A stretch of 64,000 bases of DNA, taken from Methanothermobacter thermautotrophicus. Lineage in GTDB: Archaea; Methanobacteriota; Methanobacteria; Methanobacteriales; Methanothermobacteraceae. Of the stretch, positions 19,154 through 29,040 are shown one piece after another. A model generated the notes under the pieces. That model searched no databases. It was not told the origin of the DNA and saw only the letters and a list, made by a program, of their open reading frames with translations. Within the stretch, counting starts at the first letter, position 1. Each line of letters starts with the position of its first letter. Location: the NCBI RefSeq assembly GCF_014889545.1, contig NZ_QKOF01000006.1:434001-498000 (forward strand), read 5' to 3'. Position numbers and translations under genes: made by a program.

Positions 19154-19747
19154 ATGTTTGGTATCGTAGAGTATTTAAGTAATATTGTTATTGGGTTCAT
19201 CCAAGAAACAGGATATTTTGGAGTTTTTATATGCATGGTACTTGAAAGTGCATGCATCCCACTACCTAGTGAGGTTATAATGCCATTCAGTGGATACGTA
19301 GCATGGAAGGGTACTATGAGCATCCTTGGGGTTACATTTGTAGGGGCTCTAGGAAACCTTGTAGGTTCATGGATAGCATATCTTGTGGGACTTTATGGTG
19401 GCAGACCATTCCTTGAAAAATATGGTAGGTATATTCTCATCACAAAGAAAAAGCTTGAAATGGCCGAGGAGTGGTTTGCGAGGTATGGTCATGAGGCGGT
19501 TCTAATCTCAAGGATGCTTCCTATTGTACGTACATTCATCTCATTACCAGCTGGGATAGCGGAGATGGACTTGAAAAGGTTCACAATCTACACTTTCATA
19601 GGATCGGTGCCATGGTGTTTCGCCTTGACATATGTTGGATACAATCTGGGTCCCAGCTGGTCGACCATAGAATCCATATTTCATCTTCTTGATTATGCTA
19701 TTATCATAGGATTGGCCTTGCTCCTAATCTATTTATGGAGAAGGTGA
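19154..19747 (+). CDS. DedA-family membrane protein
   Basis: A 197-residue intact DedA/VTT-domain protein. The family pattern is clear: ESACIPLPSEVIMPFSGYVA near residue 30, the re-entrant glycine-rich segment GALGNLVGSWIAYLVGLYGG, and ISRMLPIVRTFISLPAGIAE with its conserved arginine. Members are transporters or scramblases of undecaprenyl-type or phospholipid carriers in bacteria; the archaeal substrate is unknown. Transmembrane helices bracket both ends. It is one of the few functional-looking genes in the island, with GAAGAGG upstream of ATG. A plus-strand frame at 18948-19142 just before it has no family features and is not supported. Confidence 0.88.
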   Translation: MFGIVEYLSNIVIGFIQETGYFGVFICMVLESACIPLPSEVIMPFSGYVAWKGTMSILGVTFVGALGNLVGSWIAYLVGLYGGRPFLEKYGRYILITKKKLEMAEEWFARYGHEAVLISRMLPIVRTFISLPAGIAEMDLKRFTIYTFIGSVPWCFALTYVGYNLGPSWSTIESIFHLLDYAIIIGLALLLIYLWRR

Positions 19748-19755
19748 TTTTCTAT

Positions 19756-20097
19756 TCATAACTTTTTTTTGATTGGGAGTTTCTCGTAATATTCGTTGTA
19801 GCCTAGATGGAAGTGTGGAAGTTCCCTTTTGAGCTCTTCTTCAAGTTCTAGTATCATCTGGTATTCCTTGGGGTTTACATAGGCTATTAGTTTATTTTCC
19901 CATGCTTTTGGACATTTTAAACTGCAGGGTATGAAACCTGATGGTAGTATGAGTGCGTATGCGTCTTCTGGGATGTCCATCTCCTCTAATTCTTTCAGGT
20001 AACCTTCATCTATTGCGAATCTTGTTTCTTCTGAAAAGCTTTTCATGCAACATTCTGGGTAACCTAGTAGTCGGCCTATCTGGTAGTCGTCGCCCCG
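19756..20097 (-). pseudogene. 3' remnant of a DUF483-type gene
   Basis: The frame reads GDDYQIGRLLGYPECCMKSF then LKELEEMDIPEDAYALILPS and LIAYVNPKEYQMILELEEEL to the stop at 19756. The GRLLGYPECC block is what I associate with archaeal DUF483 proteins. The 5' half is missing: at about 20097 the sequence switches to the pseudomurein-binding gene (DTPKDTFMIPG) on the same strand. An ATG at 20046 leaves a 96-codon frame that might still be translated, but the conserved motif lies before it. Confidence 0.55.
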
Positions 20098-21878
20098 GTA
20101 TCATAAACGTGTCCTTAGGGGTGTCAGCAACCGATACTATTATCGGTTTTGTCCGGGTCCATGTTATATTCTTTGCTATTTCGTCTGCTAATTTGTCGTG
20201 TAGGTATATCATTTCGAGTGCTGCGAGTGTTGTCCCATAGGCTGCTTTTATGGTCCCTGGGGTTTGGGGTTTTCTCGTGAGCCATTCCCTCAGCAAGTTA
20301 TCTGATATTTTTGTTGTTGCCACTGTGTATGATACTATTCCCTGGTAGCCTGCATCTATCATTCCAAGCTCTGGATCATCATAGGCTCCGTTGTATGTCC
20401 TGTTAAAAGGTTTGATGTGGTAGATTGTGAAGTCGCGGTTTACTGGCGCGCCCCCGAATGGCAGCCCCATTATCGTCTTCTTAGCTTCTCCTGGATAATC
20501 TATGGTGATATGGAGGGTGTCCTTTGCAAGTTCTTCAAGATGTTGTAGGGTGTAGTCACGTATATCATCCCCTGTGAGATTGTTGAGATATTCCAAGCCA
20601 TATTGGTGGATTTGCCATAACATCTGCCCCTCTGTGGTTCCTGTGAGGTTGTTTAGTTTTAGGATGGCTAACTGTGAAACTATATCATTATAAAATTCTG
20701 AGGCATTAATCTGTTCGATCTTATCTTTGATGGGTATCCAAGCCCCATTAATGTACCTCCATTAATGTACCTTTTTGTGCATATTGTTTGTCCGTCGACT
20801 ATGATGCTTATCTCACCTTCAAAGGGCGCCGTCCTCCTCCATGCAACACTTATACCCTTAGCCGGACCATCAACAGTAACTGGCAGCGAAACCCTGAAGG
20901 GAACAAGGCCCAAATCATAAACCTCAGGGACTGGCTCATACTCCCAGACATAAGGATCGCCATAATTTACCATAAAATATTCTTCAGGAGACATCCCATA
21001 GATTTCATAAAAGTCGTGTAATTTATCCAGATTAAGTACAGGCCCCCCTGTAAAGGCTGTTGAAGTTAAGGTAAGAGAACATCTCACAGGTGCGTCTTCT
21101 CCGATGATGTATGTTGCTGTTTGTTGCTGGGCTTTGTTACCATTTTTGTCGATTGCGTAATAGTTGATGGTGTGTGTGCCTTCACCGAGACTTATTGTTG
21201 CTATTCTATTGCCTGTGTAGCTCCTCCCATCTACCTGGTAGTTGATCCGGGGGTTGTTGTCTTTGTTGTCGGTTGCTGTGATAGTCACCGTTATCGGATG
21301 ATCATATACTCCAGGATCAGGAGATATACTTGTAAGGGGTGGTGTGGTGTCTTTGGTTATGGTTTCTCCTATTCCAGTGGTTTGTGTTATCTGGATGCTG
21401 TCTGGTAGTTTGTCTGTTGTGTTGTAGTGGTTTATTATTTTTGCGAAGGTGTAGATTAGGGTTTCGTATCTGATTTGTCCTATCTTTGTTGTGGCATAGT
21501 TTGGCGATCTTTTCTTGGTTTCTATGAAGTTTTTAATGTTCTGGGCTGTCTGTAGGTACTCCTGTTTTGTTAGTGTTCCTGTGGTTGACCCTGCAGGTTT
21601 TGTAGGGGGTTGGATGCTGTTGAATGTTATCTCAACTCTTTTGTTTTGGTTGAGGTTTATTATCGTGTTGGAGGCGGCGTAGAGATAATCATCTGCTCTT
21701 ATGGTCTTGTTCTCATATTATAGTCTGTTGGGATATCTTGCCCTGCTGTTCTTTGTAGTTTTTGATTAGTTTGGAGGCGTCGGAGGATCTCATTGTAGTT
21801 GAGACTGACCGCCTCAGCACCTCCTGCAAGACAAAAAACAAGGACAGAAGCTGCCAGGACAAACACAAACCGTCTCAA
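20098..21878 (-). pseudogene. Frameshifted secreted pseudomurein-binding-repeat protein
   Basis: TTG at 21878 after GGGAGGG starts RRFVFVLAASVLVFCLAGGA, a signal peptide. Then come, in several frames: LIKNYKEQQGKI; YLYAASNTIINLNQNKRVEI; a pseudomurein-binding-like repeat with NFIETKKRSPNYATTKIGQI; an Ig/chitobiase-like domain (TATDNKDNNPRINYQVDG); and a C-terminal domain with AAYGTTLAALEMIYLHDKLA and VADTPKDTFMIPG. Breaks are visible near 21788, 21715 and 20745-20772, the last being a 14-bp tandem duplication. The C-terminus is replaced by DUF483 sequence at about 20097. The intact protein would have been a wall-associated enzyme or adhesin. Confidence 0.7.
20745..20772. repeat. 14-bp tandem duplication causing a frameshift
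   Basis: CCATTAATGTACCT occurs twice in perfect tandem (20745-20758 and 20759-20772). Removing one copy restores the frame of the pseudomurein-binding gene (KRYINGAWIPIKDKIEQINA), so the duplication alone accounts for this break. Confidence 0.9.
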
Positions 21879-21987
21879 TAATAAACCCTCCCAGTAGTCT
21901 CCAAACAACAATATAATAAATTATAACATAAAACGATTACTATCTTATCATAAACAGAAAAAACATTTTAATGATCATCATCCCTTA

Positions 21988-22113
21988 ATGTCATATATTA
22001 ATAATTGGGTACCATCAGAGCCTGACAAAGAAACCCTAGATGTCATATCCGCAATGACGAGAACTAATCCAGGACAAAGAAACCAACAAAAAACGGTTCA
22101 CATGGGCAAGTAG
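21988..22113 (+). CDS. Short frame ending at the right direct repeat
   Basis: A 41-codon frame starting MSYINNWVPSEPDKETLDVI and ending TAG at 22111-22113, one base before the 30-bp direct repeat. There is no good ribosome-binding site. It may be a truncated N-terminus of a gene cut at the island boundary or chance. The rest of the gap 21912-22184 contains only the repeat and the hsp20 terminator. Confidence 0.2.
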   Translation: MSYINNWVPSEPDKETLDVISAMTRTNPGQRNQQKTVHMGK

Positions 22114-22143
22114 AGCCTCATGGAACTAGTTAGAACATGATTT
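22114..22143 (+). repeat. Right copy of island-flanking direct repeat
   Basis: Identical over 30 bases to 11534-11563, same orientation, followed by CTACAGAGCCA against CTACAAGCCA on the left. Core sequence resumes just after it with the hsp20 3' end. Confidence 0.85.
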
Positions 22144-22153
22144 CTACAGAGCC

Positions 22154-22172
22154 ATTTTTTTGAAAAAAAGAG
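22154..22172 (-). terminator. T-rich terminator after hsp20
   Basis: On the minus strand the sequence CTTTTTTTCAAAAAAAT follows the hsp20 stop by about 13 bases. An oligo-T run is the usual archaeal termination signal. The A-run gives it a weak two-way character. Confidence 0.5.
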
Positions 22173-22184
22173 TTGGTGGTGGTT

Positions 22185-22652
22185 TTATTCCACCTTGAGG
22201 GTCTGTTTCTTCTTGACCTCGACCTTTGGAAGTTCAACTGTCAGGACACCGTTTTCAAATTTGGCCTTAGCATCTTCTACCCTTATCTTTTCAGGTAGCC
22301 TCATCTCCCTTCTTGCTTCACCGTACTTCCTTTCCTTCTTGATGAAATTGGCCTCTTCGATTTCCACTTCCTCCTCGAAGACTGCTGATATGGAGATGGT
22401 GTTCTCTGTCAGTTCTATGTTGATGTCCTCCTTCTTTACACCTGGAAGGTCGGTTTTGATGATTATGGCGTCATCTGTCTCCATGACGTCCATGCTGAGT
22501 TTTTCGGGTATGTTCTCTGCGTACTCTGAGATCTTCTTCTCAAACTCCCTCTGCATCTCCTTCATGTTCTTTATCATGTCCTCCATCATCTTCTCAGCCA
22601 TCAACCTTCTTTTCTCGAACATTGTCATGGGCTTCTCGAGTTTCTTTTTCAT
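22185..22652 (-). CDS. hsp20: Small heat shock protein (Hsp20 / alpha-crystallin)
   Basis: A 155-residue ATP-independent chaperone. The N-terminal arm is rich in Met, Lys and Glu ([20 protein letters not shown]). The alpha-crystallin domain spans about 55-145 ([20 protein letters not shown], then [18 protein letters not shown]). The C-terminal IxI motif is not obvious. ATG at 22652 has a strong GGAGGGG site, so the gene overlaps the 3' end of nog1 by 59 bases; a later in-frame ATG at 22628 is the alternative. It is the first core gene after the island. Confidence 0.92.
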   Translation of the reverse strand: MKKKLEKPMTMFEKRRLMAEKMMEDMIKNMKEMQREFEKKISEYAENIPEKLSMDVMETDDAIIIKTDLPGVKKEDINIELTENTISISAVFEEEVEIEEANFIKKERKYGEARREMRLPEKIRVEDAKAKFENGVLTVELPKVEVKKKQTLKVE

Positions 22653-23625
22653 ATAACCCCTCCAGTTTTTTTATTATCTTGGAGACCCCTCTGCCCTCGA
22701 ATGCAGAAACTTTCAGTGGATCTTCAACCATATTAATATATTCTTCCAGATACTTAACATTTTCTGCAAGGTCCATCTTGTTGAATACCGTGACCACAGG
22801 GATGTCAAAGATGCTCCTTATGCCGAGGTAGAGGCTGTACTGGTTTTCAAGGGTGTATCCGCATGTCTCAGAGGCGTCAAAGATGAACATTATCACATCG
22901 GCTATGTTCTCAAGGGCCACCATGGCCTGGAGTTCTATGTTGTTCATATCCTCAACGGGTCTGTCCAGGAGCCCCGGCGTGTCTATGACCTGTATCCGGT
23001 TCCACTTCCGCTCCAGGTGACCTATCTGGATCCCCTTGGTGGTGAAGGGGTAATCTGCCACCTCAGGCTCTGCACCTGTGAGGGTCCTGAGGAGCGTGGA
23101 TTTCCCGACGTTCGGGAAGCCTGCTATGACGACCGTGAAGGCGTCAAGGTCCACCGTGGGCATGTTCCTCAACTTATTCTTTGCAAAGTCAAGAAAGTCA
23201 AGGTCGCCCTCGATCCTCTTTATAACTGATGATATCCTTCCGAAGGCTTCCCGCCTCAGACGGGATGCATCAGAGGGCTTCGAACGTTTTATACGGTTCA
23301 TGTAGTCTGATTCAAGCTGGTTAAGTATTCCAACGGCCCAGTTAAGCGCCCCGAGGGATTTTTTGAGTTCATCCACCCCCACTGTCACGTCGATGTAGTC
23401 CTGGTAGAACTCTGGAAGGGACTCTATATCTGGTATCCTCTGGATTATCATCTTCAACCGGTCCCTTATGACCTGGCATGCGGTCTGGACACGTGTTGAT
23501 TCAATGATCTTGGCCTTCTTCTGGCCGGGAATCTTTGAACTCCTCTTAAGGGATGCGGCCTTCCTGGCCCTCCTGAAACCCTTATCAAGAAGTTCATCTG
23601 TGGTTGGAACTGTGGGTATAATCAT
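22594..23625 (-). CDS. nog1: Nog1-type ribosome-assembly GTPase
   Basis: A 343-residue OBG/NOG GTPase. The N-terminal helical NOG1 domain (1-165) includes [20 protein letters not shown]. The G domain shows G1 GFPNVGKST near residue 168, DTPGLLDRP and the G4 NKMD. Nog1 acts in large-subunit biogenesis in eukaryotes; the archaeal role is inferred from that. GAGTGAT precedes ATG at 23625. The 3' end overlaps hsp20 by 59 bases in another frame. Confidence 0.92.
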   Translation of the reverse strand: MIIPTVPTTDELLDKGFRRARKAASLKRSSKIPGQKKAKIIESTRVQTACQVIRDRLKMIIQRIPDIESLPEFYQDYIDVTVGVDELKKSLGALNWAVGILNQLESDYMNRIKRSKPSDASRLRREAFGRISSVIKRIEGDLDFLDFAKNKLRNMPTVDLDAFTVVIAGFPNVGKSTLLRTLTGAEPEVADYPFTTKGIQIGHLERKWNRIQVIDTPGLLDRPVEDMNNIELQAMVALENIADVIMFIFDASETCGYTLENQYSLYLGIRSIFDIPVVTVFNKMDLAENVKYLEEYINMVEDPLKVSAFEGRGVSKIIKKLEGLYEKETREAHDNVREKKVDG

Positions 23626-23710
23626 AAAATCACTCTCATTAACAGTTAATAACTCTGCGGATCCATTTATCTAATGTATTTCTCACTGGCTGGTTCTTTT
23701 CAGCACGGAT

Positions 23711-24289
23711 TTAATCATACTCATGGAATATCTGGGCCTGGAACCTGTAGACCCTGGTTTCAGGGTCATAGAAGCAGTCAGGTGGAAGACCCGCCTTCAT
23801 ACAGGTGTTGCAGAGGAACTCCTCACTGTCCCAGCCCCACTCCGTGGCGACCTGTGGAAGGAGAAGCCCCCTGGCCCATCCCCTCTCAACTATGAGGCCG
23901 TCGACACCGACCCTTATGAGCCGGGGGTATTCGGCCGGGTTTTCAACCTCAATGGGCTCCGGCGGTGTCAGCACACTGACCTCAATCTCTATATCATCGA
24001 GCTCCTCGGGTTTAACAGGAGGGAACCGCGGGTCACCTGTTGCAGCGGATATTGCAGCCTCAACAAGGGCATCGATGAGGGGTTTCACAGGTTCCGGATA
24101 GCCTATACATCCCCTCAGATTCCCGTTCTTTTCAAGTGTAACGAAAACCCCCCTCTTCTCCCTGAAAACATCAGGTAGGTCGTCCGGGATTCTGAGGGTT
24201 TCTGATCCGCGCAGGTGCTCCTCTATGGCCATCCTCGCGATTTTAACAAGAATTCTACCTTCATCCCGGGATAATGGTGCGTACTTCAT
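23711..24289 (-). CDS. AMMECR1 family protein
   Basis: A 192-residue single-domain protein of the AMMECR1 family, which is widespread in archaea and eukaryotes. The hallmark [11 protein letters not shown] lies near residue 57 and is followed by [20 protein letters not shown] and the [14 protein letters not shown] strand. The biochemical function is unknown; the invariant LRGCIG motif suggests an active or binding site. The start overlaps the tldD stop by four bases, so the pair is coupled. Confidence 0.92.
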   Translation of the reverse strand: MKYAPLSRDEGRILVKIARMAIEEHLRGSETLRIPDDLPDVFREKRGVFVTLEKNGNLRGCIGYPEPVKPLIDALVEAAISAATGDPRFPPVKPEELDDIEIEVSVLTPPEPIEVENPAEYPRLIRVGVDGLIVERGWARGLLLPQVATEWGWDSEEFLCNTCMKAGLPPDCFYDPETRVYRFQAQIFHEYD

Positions 24290-25650
24290 GTTCCTCCAAC
24301 CATGGCATTCCTTATCCTCACGTGGGGGCCCCCATCACCCACGGGGACGCTCTGTCCGGACTTTCCGCAGAAGCCGATCCCCAGCCTGAAGTCTGACCCG
24401 ACCCCGTCAACATTTTTGAGGGTCTCCAGGACGTTCCCTGAGAGGGAGACATCCTTCACGGGTTCTGCCACTTCACCGTCCCTTATACGGAATGATTCCG
24501 CAGCATTGAACTGGAAGATACCCTTACCGGTATCCACCTGACCCCCCCTTGAACCCCTCAGGTAGACACCATCCATGATATCCTCTATGAGTTCATCGAA
24601 GGATAAATCACCAGGTTTAAGGTATGTGTTGCTCATCCTGACAATGGGCTGGTCCCCTATGGCTGAACGGGCGTTTCCTGAGGGTTTAAGAGAAAGTTTG
24701 AAGGCTGTTTCCCTGGAGTTCAGAAGTGAAGTGAGGACTCCCTTCTCCACGAGGACGGTTTCGGCGGCCCTCACACCCTCTGCATCGTAGCTGTAACTTC
24801 CAAAGCCCTCAACTGTAGGGTCGTCGATGATGGTAACACCCTCAGATGCAATCCTCTCACCCAGTTTACCCTCGAGTATTGAGTCACCCTGCAGTATGAG
24901 GTCTGCCTCGGCTGCGTGCCCCAGGGCCTCATGTATGAATACACCCGTAAGTTCGGGGTCGGTCACTATATCAAAACGTCCTGATGGCGGCGGACTCGCC
25001 CTCAGGAGCCTGACAGCCTTTTCACCGGTCCTGCGACCAAGCTCCTCGATGTCCTCCCCCTCCAGTATCTCGAAGCCACCGGTTCCACCGCAGCTCTTAT
25101 GGCCGAACTGTATCCCTGAGCCATCAGAGGCAACAGCGTTTAGAAAGAGGGCGACCCGGGTCTCATCCATCTCAATCTGTGAACCCTCCGAGTTCAGGAA
25201 GACAGATGAACTCTCCATGTCAACGTAGCTCACAGTGGTGCTCACAACACCATCGACTGATGCGGCATGGTGTGCATCTGATACCAGCTCCCTCTTCTCG
25301 TCTGCAGGGACATCTGAGGGCGGCCGGGATGACCTTACCCTGGTTTTATCAACAGAGGGAGCACCTGGACCAACCTGGACATCGCCCCTGAGGGACCCGG
25401 CCATCTTTATGGCCTTCAGGGCCATTTCAGGCAGCTGGGATGGTTCATCTGTAAAGGCGAATCCCCATGAACCATTCCTCAGCACCCTTACCCTGAAACC
25501 TGAGGCGCTCCCAGATTTAACCTCCTGCAGGTTGCCGTCCTTCATTAGAATTGAGCTTGTCCTGGAGGTGCCAGCCCTTATATCTGCATATTCCACCATA
25601 TCCTCTATGTCCCTGAGTATGCCGCCAAGATAATCGATGTCAATCTCCAT
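24286..25650 (-). CDS. tldD: TldD/PmbA-family metalloprotease
   Basis: A 454-residue TldD homologue. The zinc motif HEALGH sits in [16 protein letters not shown] at about residue 235, and the C-terminal [17 protein letters not shown] segment is typical. In bacteria TldD pairs with TldE to degrade modified peptides; no partner gene is adjacent here. It is translationally coupled to AMMECR1. It has its own promoter region toward 25.75 kb, divergent from the DUF39 gene. Confidence 0.92.
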   Translation of the reverse strand: MEIDIDYLGGILRDIEDMVEYADIRAGTSRTSSILMKDGNLQEVKSGSASGFRVRVLRNGSWGFAFTDEPSQLPEMALKAIKMAGSLRGDVQVGPGAPSVDKTRVRSSRPPSDVPADEKRELVSDAHHAASVDGVVSTTVSYVDMESSSVFLNSEGSQIEMDETRVALFLNAVASDGSGIQFGHKSCGGTGGFEILEGEDIEELGRRTGEKAVRLLRASPPPSGRFDIVTDPELTGVFIHEALGHAAEADLILQGDSILEGKLGERIASEGVTIIDDPTVEGFGSYSYDAEGVRAAETVLVEKGVLTSLLNSRETAFKLSLKPSGNARSAIGDQPIVRMSNTYLKPGDLSFDELIEDIMDGVYLRGSRGGQVDTGKGIFQFNAAESFRIRDGEVAEPVKDVSLSGNVLETLKNVDGVGSDFRLGIGFCGKSGQSVPVGDGGPHVRIRNAMVGGT

Positions 25651-25818
25651 TTCCCATCAGCCTTCAAAAGTTTCTATTAATTAATCTTGTATGTGGGGAC
25701 TTATGATTCTTTTGATGTTCCCTGATTATCACAGGGTCTATGAACTCAATAAATATTTAAATGAACATCCATATACCAGTAACCAGTTCATTTTATAGAT
25801 AGCACCGGATGTGGTATA

Positions 25819-27363
25819 TTGAAGACAATTGAGGAGATAAACCAGAAGATCAGGGATGGGGATGCTGTGGTTGTCACAGCCGCTGAGATGACAAGGATAG
25901 TTGCTGAAAACGGCCCCATGGACGCTGCAAAGGAAGTTGATGTTGTTACAACAGGTACATTTGGTGCTATGTGTTCCTCAGGCGCTTTCCTCAACTTCGG
26001 ACACTCAGATCCACCCATAAAGATGGCGAGGACCTACCTCAATGGTGTTGAGGCCTACTCTGGACTCGCAGCAGTTGATGCATACATAGGTGCAGCACAG
26101 CCAAACCGTGACCCCGAGGTGGGGCTCAGCTATGGGGGTTCGCATGTAATCGAGGACCTCATAAGGGGGAAGGAGGTCGAGCTGGTGGCAGAGGCCTATG
26201 GAACAGACTGCTACCCCCTCAAGAATGTTGAGACCCTCATAAGCCTTGAGACCATAAACCAGGCGGTCATGGTTAACCCGAGGAACTGCTACCAGAACTA
26301 TGCAGTGGCGGTTAACTCCACAGAGGAGACACTCTACACCTACATGGGAACACTGCTCCCCAACTATGGAAACGTCACCTACTCAAGTGCAGGGGAGCTC
26401 AGCCCCCTCATCAATGATCCATACTTCCAGACCATAGGTGTCGGTACAAGGATATTCCTCTGCGGTGCAGAGGGTTACATAGTGGGGGAGGGTACACAGC
26501 ACTCAACTGAATCTGAGAGGAGAAATGGTGTGCCTGTTTCGCCATCAGGCACCCTCATGTTGAAGGGTAACATGAAGGAGATGGACCCTGAATATGTGCG
26601 TGGAGCCACAATGCCAAGGTATGGCCCAACACTCTACGTGGGAGCCGGGATACCCATACCTGTGCTCAACGAGGACATAGCGGCTGCAACAGGGATATCA
26701 GATGAGGAAATAGTCTGCAGGGTCATTGACTATGGTGTGCCCCGAAGATCAAGACCCGTGGTGAAGGAGACCAATTATAAGGAGCTCAAATCAGGGAAGA
26801 TTGAAATAAACGGGATGGAGGTCCCGACATCACCCCTATCATCAATCAGGAGGGCCCTCAAGATTGCAGAGGAACTCAAATCATGGATTGAAAGGGGTGA
26901 CTTCCTCCTCACAGAGCCAGTTAAGAGCCTCCCCTCAAGATCATCCACCAGACCCCTTGAGATAAGAAGGCCATCCATCATGGTGAGGGAGCTCGAGAGC
27001 AAACCCGTCATCATAACCCACCAGGAGGATGACCTGAAGGATGTGGCCAGGAAGATGGTTGACAACAACATAAACCACATACCCGTCGTTGACAGTGAGG
27101 GCATCCTCAGGGGTATAGTGACATCATGGGACATTGCAGACGCGGTGGCAAGGGGTAAGCGGAGGCTCAGGGATATCATGACCCGCAGGGTGGTTGTTGC
27201 AAGGGAAAATGAGCCCGTCGACGTTGTGGCAAGACGCATAGATAAGTATAACATTTCAGGTTTACCCATAGTTGATGATGAAAACCGTGTTAAGGGTATA
27301 ATAACCGCGGAGGACATTTCAAGGTTAATAGGGAAAGTGGATAACAGGGGAGAATCAATATGA
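25819..27363 (+). CDS. L-aspartate semialdehyde sulfurtransferase (DUF39 with two CBS domains)
   Basis: A 514-residue protein. The DUF39 domain (about 1-370) has cysteines at 52 (GAMCSSGAF) and 131 ([10 protein letters not shown]), positions matching the two important cysteines I recall in the characterised MA1821 of Methanosarcina, which converts aspartate semialdehyde to homocysteine with the ferredoxin partner MA1822. Two CBS domains (about 390-510, [17 protein letters not shown] and [20 protein letters not shown]) may sense adenosyl ligands. The start is TTG at 25819. The stop overlaps the ferredoxin gene start by four bases, matching the MA1821/MA1822 arrangement. A TATA-like AATAAATATTTAAA is at about 25748. 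Confidence 0.82.
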   Translation: MKTIEEINQKIRDGDAVVVTAAEMTRIVAENGPMDAAKEVDVVTTGTFGAMCSSGAFLNFGHSDPPIKMARTYLNGVEAYSGLAAVDAYIGAAQPNRDPEVGLSYGGSHVIEDLIRGKEVELVAEAYGTDCYPLKNVETLISLETINQAVMVNPRNCYQNYAVAVNSTEETLYTYMGTLLPNYGNVTYSSAGELSPLINDPYFQTIGVGTRIFLCGAEGYIVGEGTQHSTESERRNGVPVSPSGTLMLKGNMKEMDPEYVRGATMPRYGPTLYVGAGIPIPVLNEDIAAATGISDEEIVCRVIDYGVPRRSRPVVKETNYKELKSGKIEINGMEVPTSPLSSIRRALKIAEELKSWIERGDFLLTEPVKSLPSRSSTRPLEIRRPSIMVRELESKPVIITHQEDDLKDVARKMVDNNINHIPVVDSEGILRGIVTSWDIADAVARGKRRLRDIMTRRVVVARENEPVDVVARRIDKYNISGLPIVDDENRVKGIITAEDISRLIGKVDNRGESI

Positions 27364-27746
27364 AGGCCTGGCTTAAATTCTCACCGAATATTGTTAACAA
27401 GTCAATAATATCAGAAGCCATCAGGAAGTATGACATCGAATTCAACATCCTGAGGGCAAACATCACACCCCGCGGGGGTAAGATGCTCGTTGAGATCAGC
27501 GGCCCCCAGGAGAGGGAGGGGATAGAATTCATAGAGGAGGCCGGTATAGAGGTGCACCCGGCGGTTAGGGTCGTGAAGAAGGACCTTGAGAAGTGCATGG
27601 ACTGCGGCGCCTGTGTATCCCTCTGCCCGGTTGGCGCCATATGCATCCAGGATGACTGGGAGATCCTCCTCGATGATAATAAATGTATCGGCTGCAGCTT
27701 CTGTGTGAACTCCTGTCCCACAGGGGCCATAGTGCTCTTTGACTGA
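27360..27746 (+). CDS. NIL-domain polyferredoxin, partner of the sulfurtransferase
   Basis: A 128-residue protein: an N-terminal NIL domain (about 1-72, [20 protein letters not shown]) and two ferredoxin-type [4Fe-4S] motifs ([18 protein letters not shown] and [17 protein letters not shown]). It matches the MA1822-type partner that supports homocysteine formation by DUF39 proteins. It overlaps the DUF39 gene by four bases, so stoichiometric synthesis is likely. The GMC oxidoreductase gene follows after 17 bases. Confidence 0.85.
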   Translation: MKAWLKFSPNIVNKSIISEAIRKYDIEFNILRANITPRGGKMLVEISGPQEREGIEFIEEAGIEVHPAVRVVKKDLEKCMDCGACVSLCPVGAICIQDDWEILLDDNKCIGCSFCVNSCPTGAIVLFD

Positions 27747-27763
27747 CTCTCTGGAAGGATCCC

Positions 27764-28936
27764 ATGGTTCTGGTGGTTGGCTCAGGTGCTGGCGGCGCAA
27801 CCCTTGCAAGGGAACTCGCCATCCGGGGCATTGACGTTACCGTAATTGAGAGGGGCCCCTATGTTAAGGATTCTGATGCATTCCTGTGCTATGAAGACCC
27901 TGGTGACGTTGATATCCTGAGGACAAACTGTGTTGGAGGATCAACCCTTGTTGCTGCAGGAAACGCTGTCAGGGTCCTTGAGGATACCCTCAGGGGCTAC
28001 GGGGTTGACATAGGCGGGGACCTCGATGCCATTGAGGCTGAACTCAATGTAGGAGAGCTCCCGGAAAGCCATACAGGCACCGGCACAGCTATGATAATGG
28101 AGGCTGCGGAGTCCCTGGGCCTCAGGGTAAGGAGGATGCCTAAATTCATAGACCCCGCTAAGTGCAGGCCCTGCGGTAAATGTTCATTCGGATGCCCGAG
28201 GGCTGCTAAGTGGTCTGCAAGGAGATTCCTTGATGAGGCACTTGAACACGGGGCTGTTCTCATTGAAGAAACCGAGGCTAGGAATGTAATTGTCAGGAAC
28301 GGTTCAGTCTCTGGCCTTGAAACATCCCGGGGAGATTTCCAGGATGAAACGGTTGTGCTGGCAGCCGGAGCCATCGAAACCCCCAGGATACTCATGAGGG
28401 CAGGGATAGATGCAGGTAACGGACTCTTCATGGACACCTTTGTGACTGTGGGCGGGATACTTGAGGGGATCGGGTTCTGTGATGAGGTCCAGATGAACGC
28501 CCTCATAGAACTTGATGGTTTTATACTATCACCCCACTTCTCAACCCTCCTCTTCCCTGGGGAGGAGAGGAACGTCCTCGGTATCATGGTTAAGATAGCC
28601 GATGAGAGGTCTGGACGTGTGGAGGCCGACAGGGTTGTCAAGCATCACACAGCCAGGGATGTCAGTCTCCTTTCCGGCGGGACGGCCATCGCCGGGAGCA
28701 TACTAGTAGGGGCTGGTGTCAGGGCGGACACATTGAGGTCCACCGTACCCAGGGGGGCCCATCCTGGGGGCACCGCCTCCATGGGGGAGGTTGTTGATGA
28801 GAACCTGGAGACCTCCATTGAGGGCCTCTTTGTGGCTGATGCGAGTGTGCTGCCAGAAGCACCTGGTGCTCCTCCCATACTGACCATAATGGCACTTGCA
28901 AGGCGTCTGGCACGCCATATAGCTTTGATTTTATAA
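27764..28936 (+). CDS. GMC-type FAD oxidoreductase with a cysteine cluster
   Basis: A 390-residue flavoprotein. The FAD-binding VVGSGAGGATLARELA is at the N-terminus, NCVGGSTLVAAGNAVR is the GMC signature, and the C-terminal FAD block is GLFVADASVLPEAPGAPPIL. CRPCGKCSFGCP (near residue 131) has C-x2-C-x2-C-x3-C spacing, suggesting an extra [4Fe-4S] cluster. The substrate is unknown. It lies 17 bases after the sulfurtransferase-ferredoxin pair, so it may be part of that operon, but no family link to sulfur metabolism is known to me. Confidence 0.8.
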   Translation: MVLVVGSGAGGATLARELAIRGIDVTVIERGPYVKDSDAFLCYEDPGDVDILRTNCVGGSTLVAAGNAVRVLEDTLRGYGVDIGGDLDAIEAELNVGELPESHTGTGTAMIMEAAESLGLRVRRMPKFIDPAKCRPCGKCSFGCPRAAKWSARRFLDEALEHGAVLIEETEARNVIVRNGSVSGLETSRGDFQDETVVLAAGAIETPRILMRAGIDAGNGLFMDTFVTVGGILEGIGFCDEVQMNALIELDGFILSPHFSTLLFPGEERNVLGIMVKIADERSGRVEADRVVKHHTARDVSLLSGGTAIAGSILVGAGVRADTLRSTVPRGAHPGGTASMGEVVDENLETSIEGLFVADASVLPEAPGAPPILTIMALARRLARHIALIL

Positions 28937-29040
28937 TAGAGTTTTTCAGACCTGCAGTGTGTTTATTCAATTTAGTTTATAAGGAGAACACAGCACATAA
29001 TATAAGACACCTTGAATATACATACTTCCAAGGTGAAATT

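Larger units (their letters stand above)
11534..22143. mobile_element. Candidate acquired genomic island, direct-repeat bounded, heavily decayed
   Basis: A 10.6-kb segment bounded by two perfect 30-bp direct repeats separates the SIS gene from hsp20. As I recall, these are neighbours (MTH860 and MTH859) in M. thermautotrophicus Delta H. The interior is visibly richer in A and T, uses codons such as AAA, ATA and AGA, and contains mostly frameshifted or truncated genes, while the flanking core genes are intact. No integrase or transposase is recognisable. Plausible origins are an integrated plasmid or virus that lost its recombinase, or a recombination-driven insertion. The repeats as attachment sites are inference. 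Confidence 0.6.
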
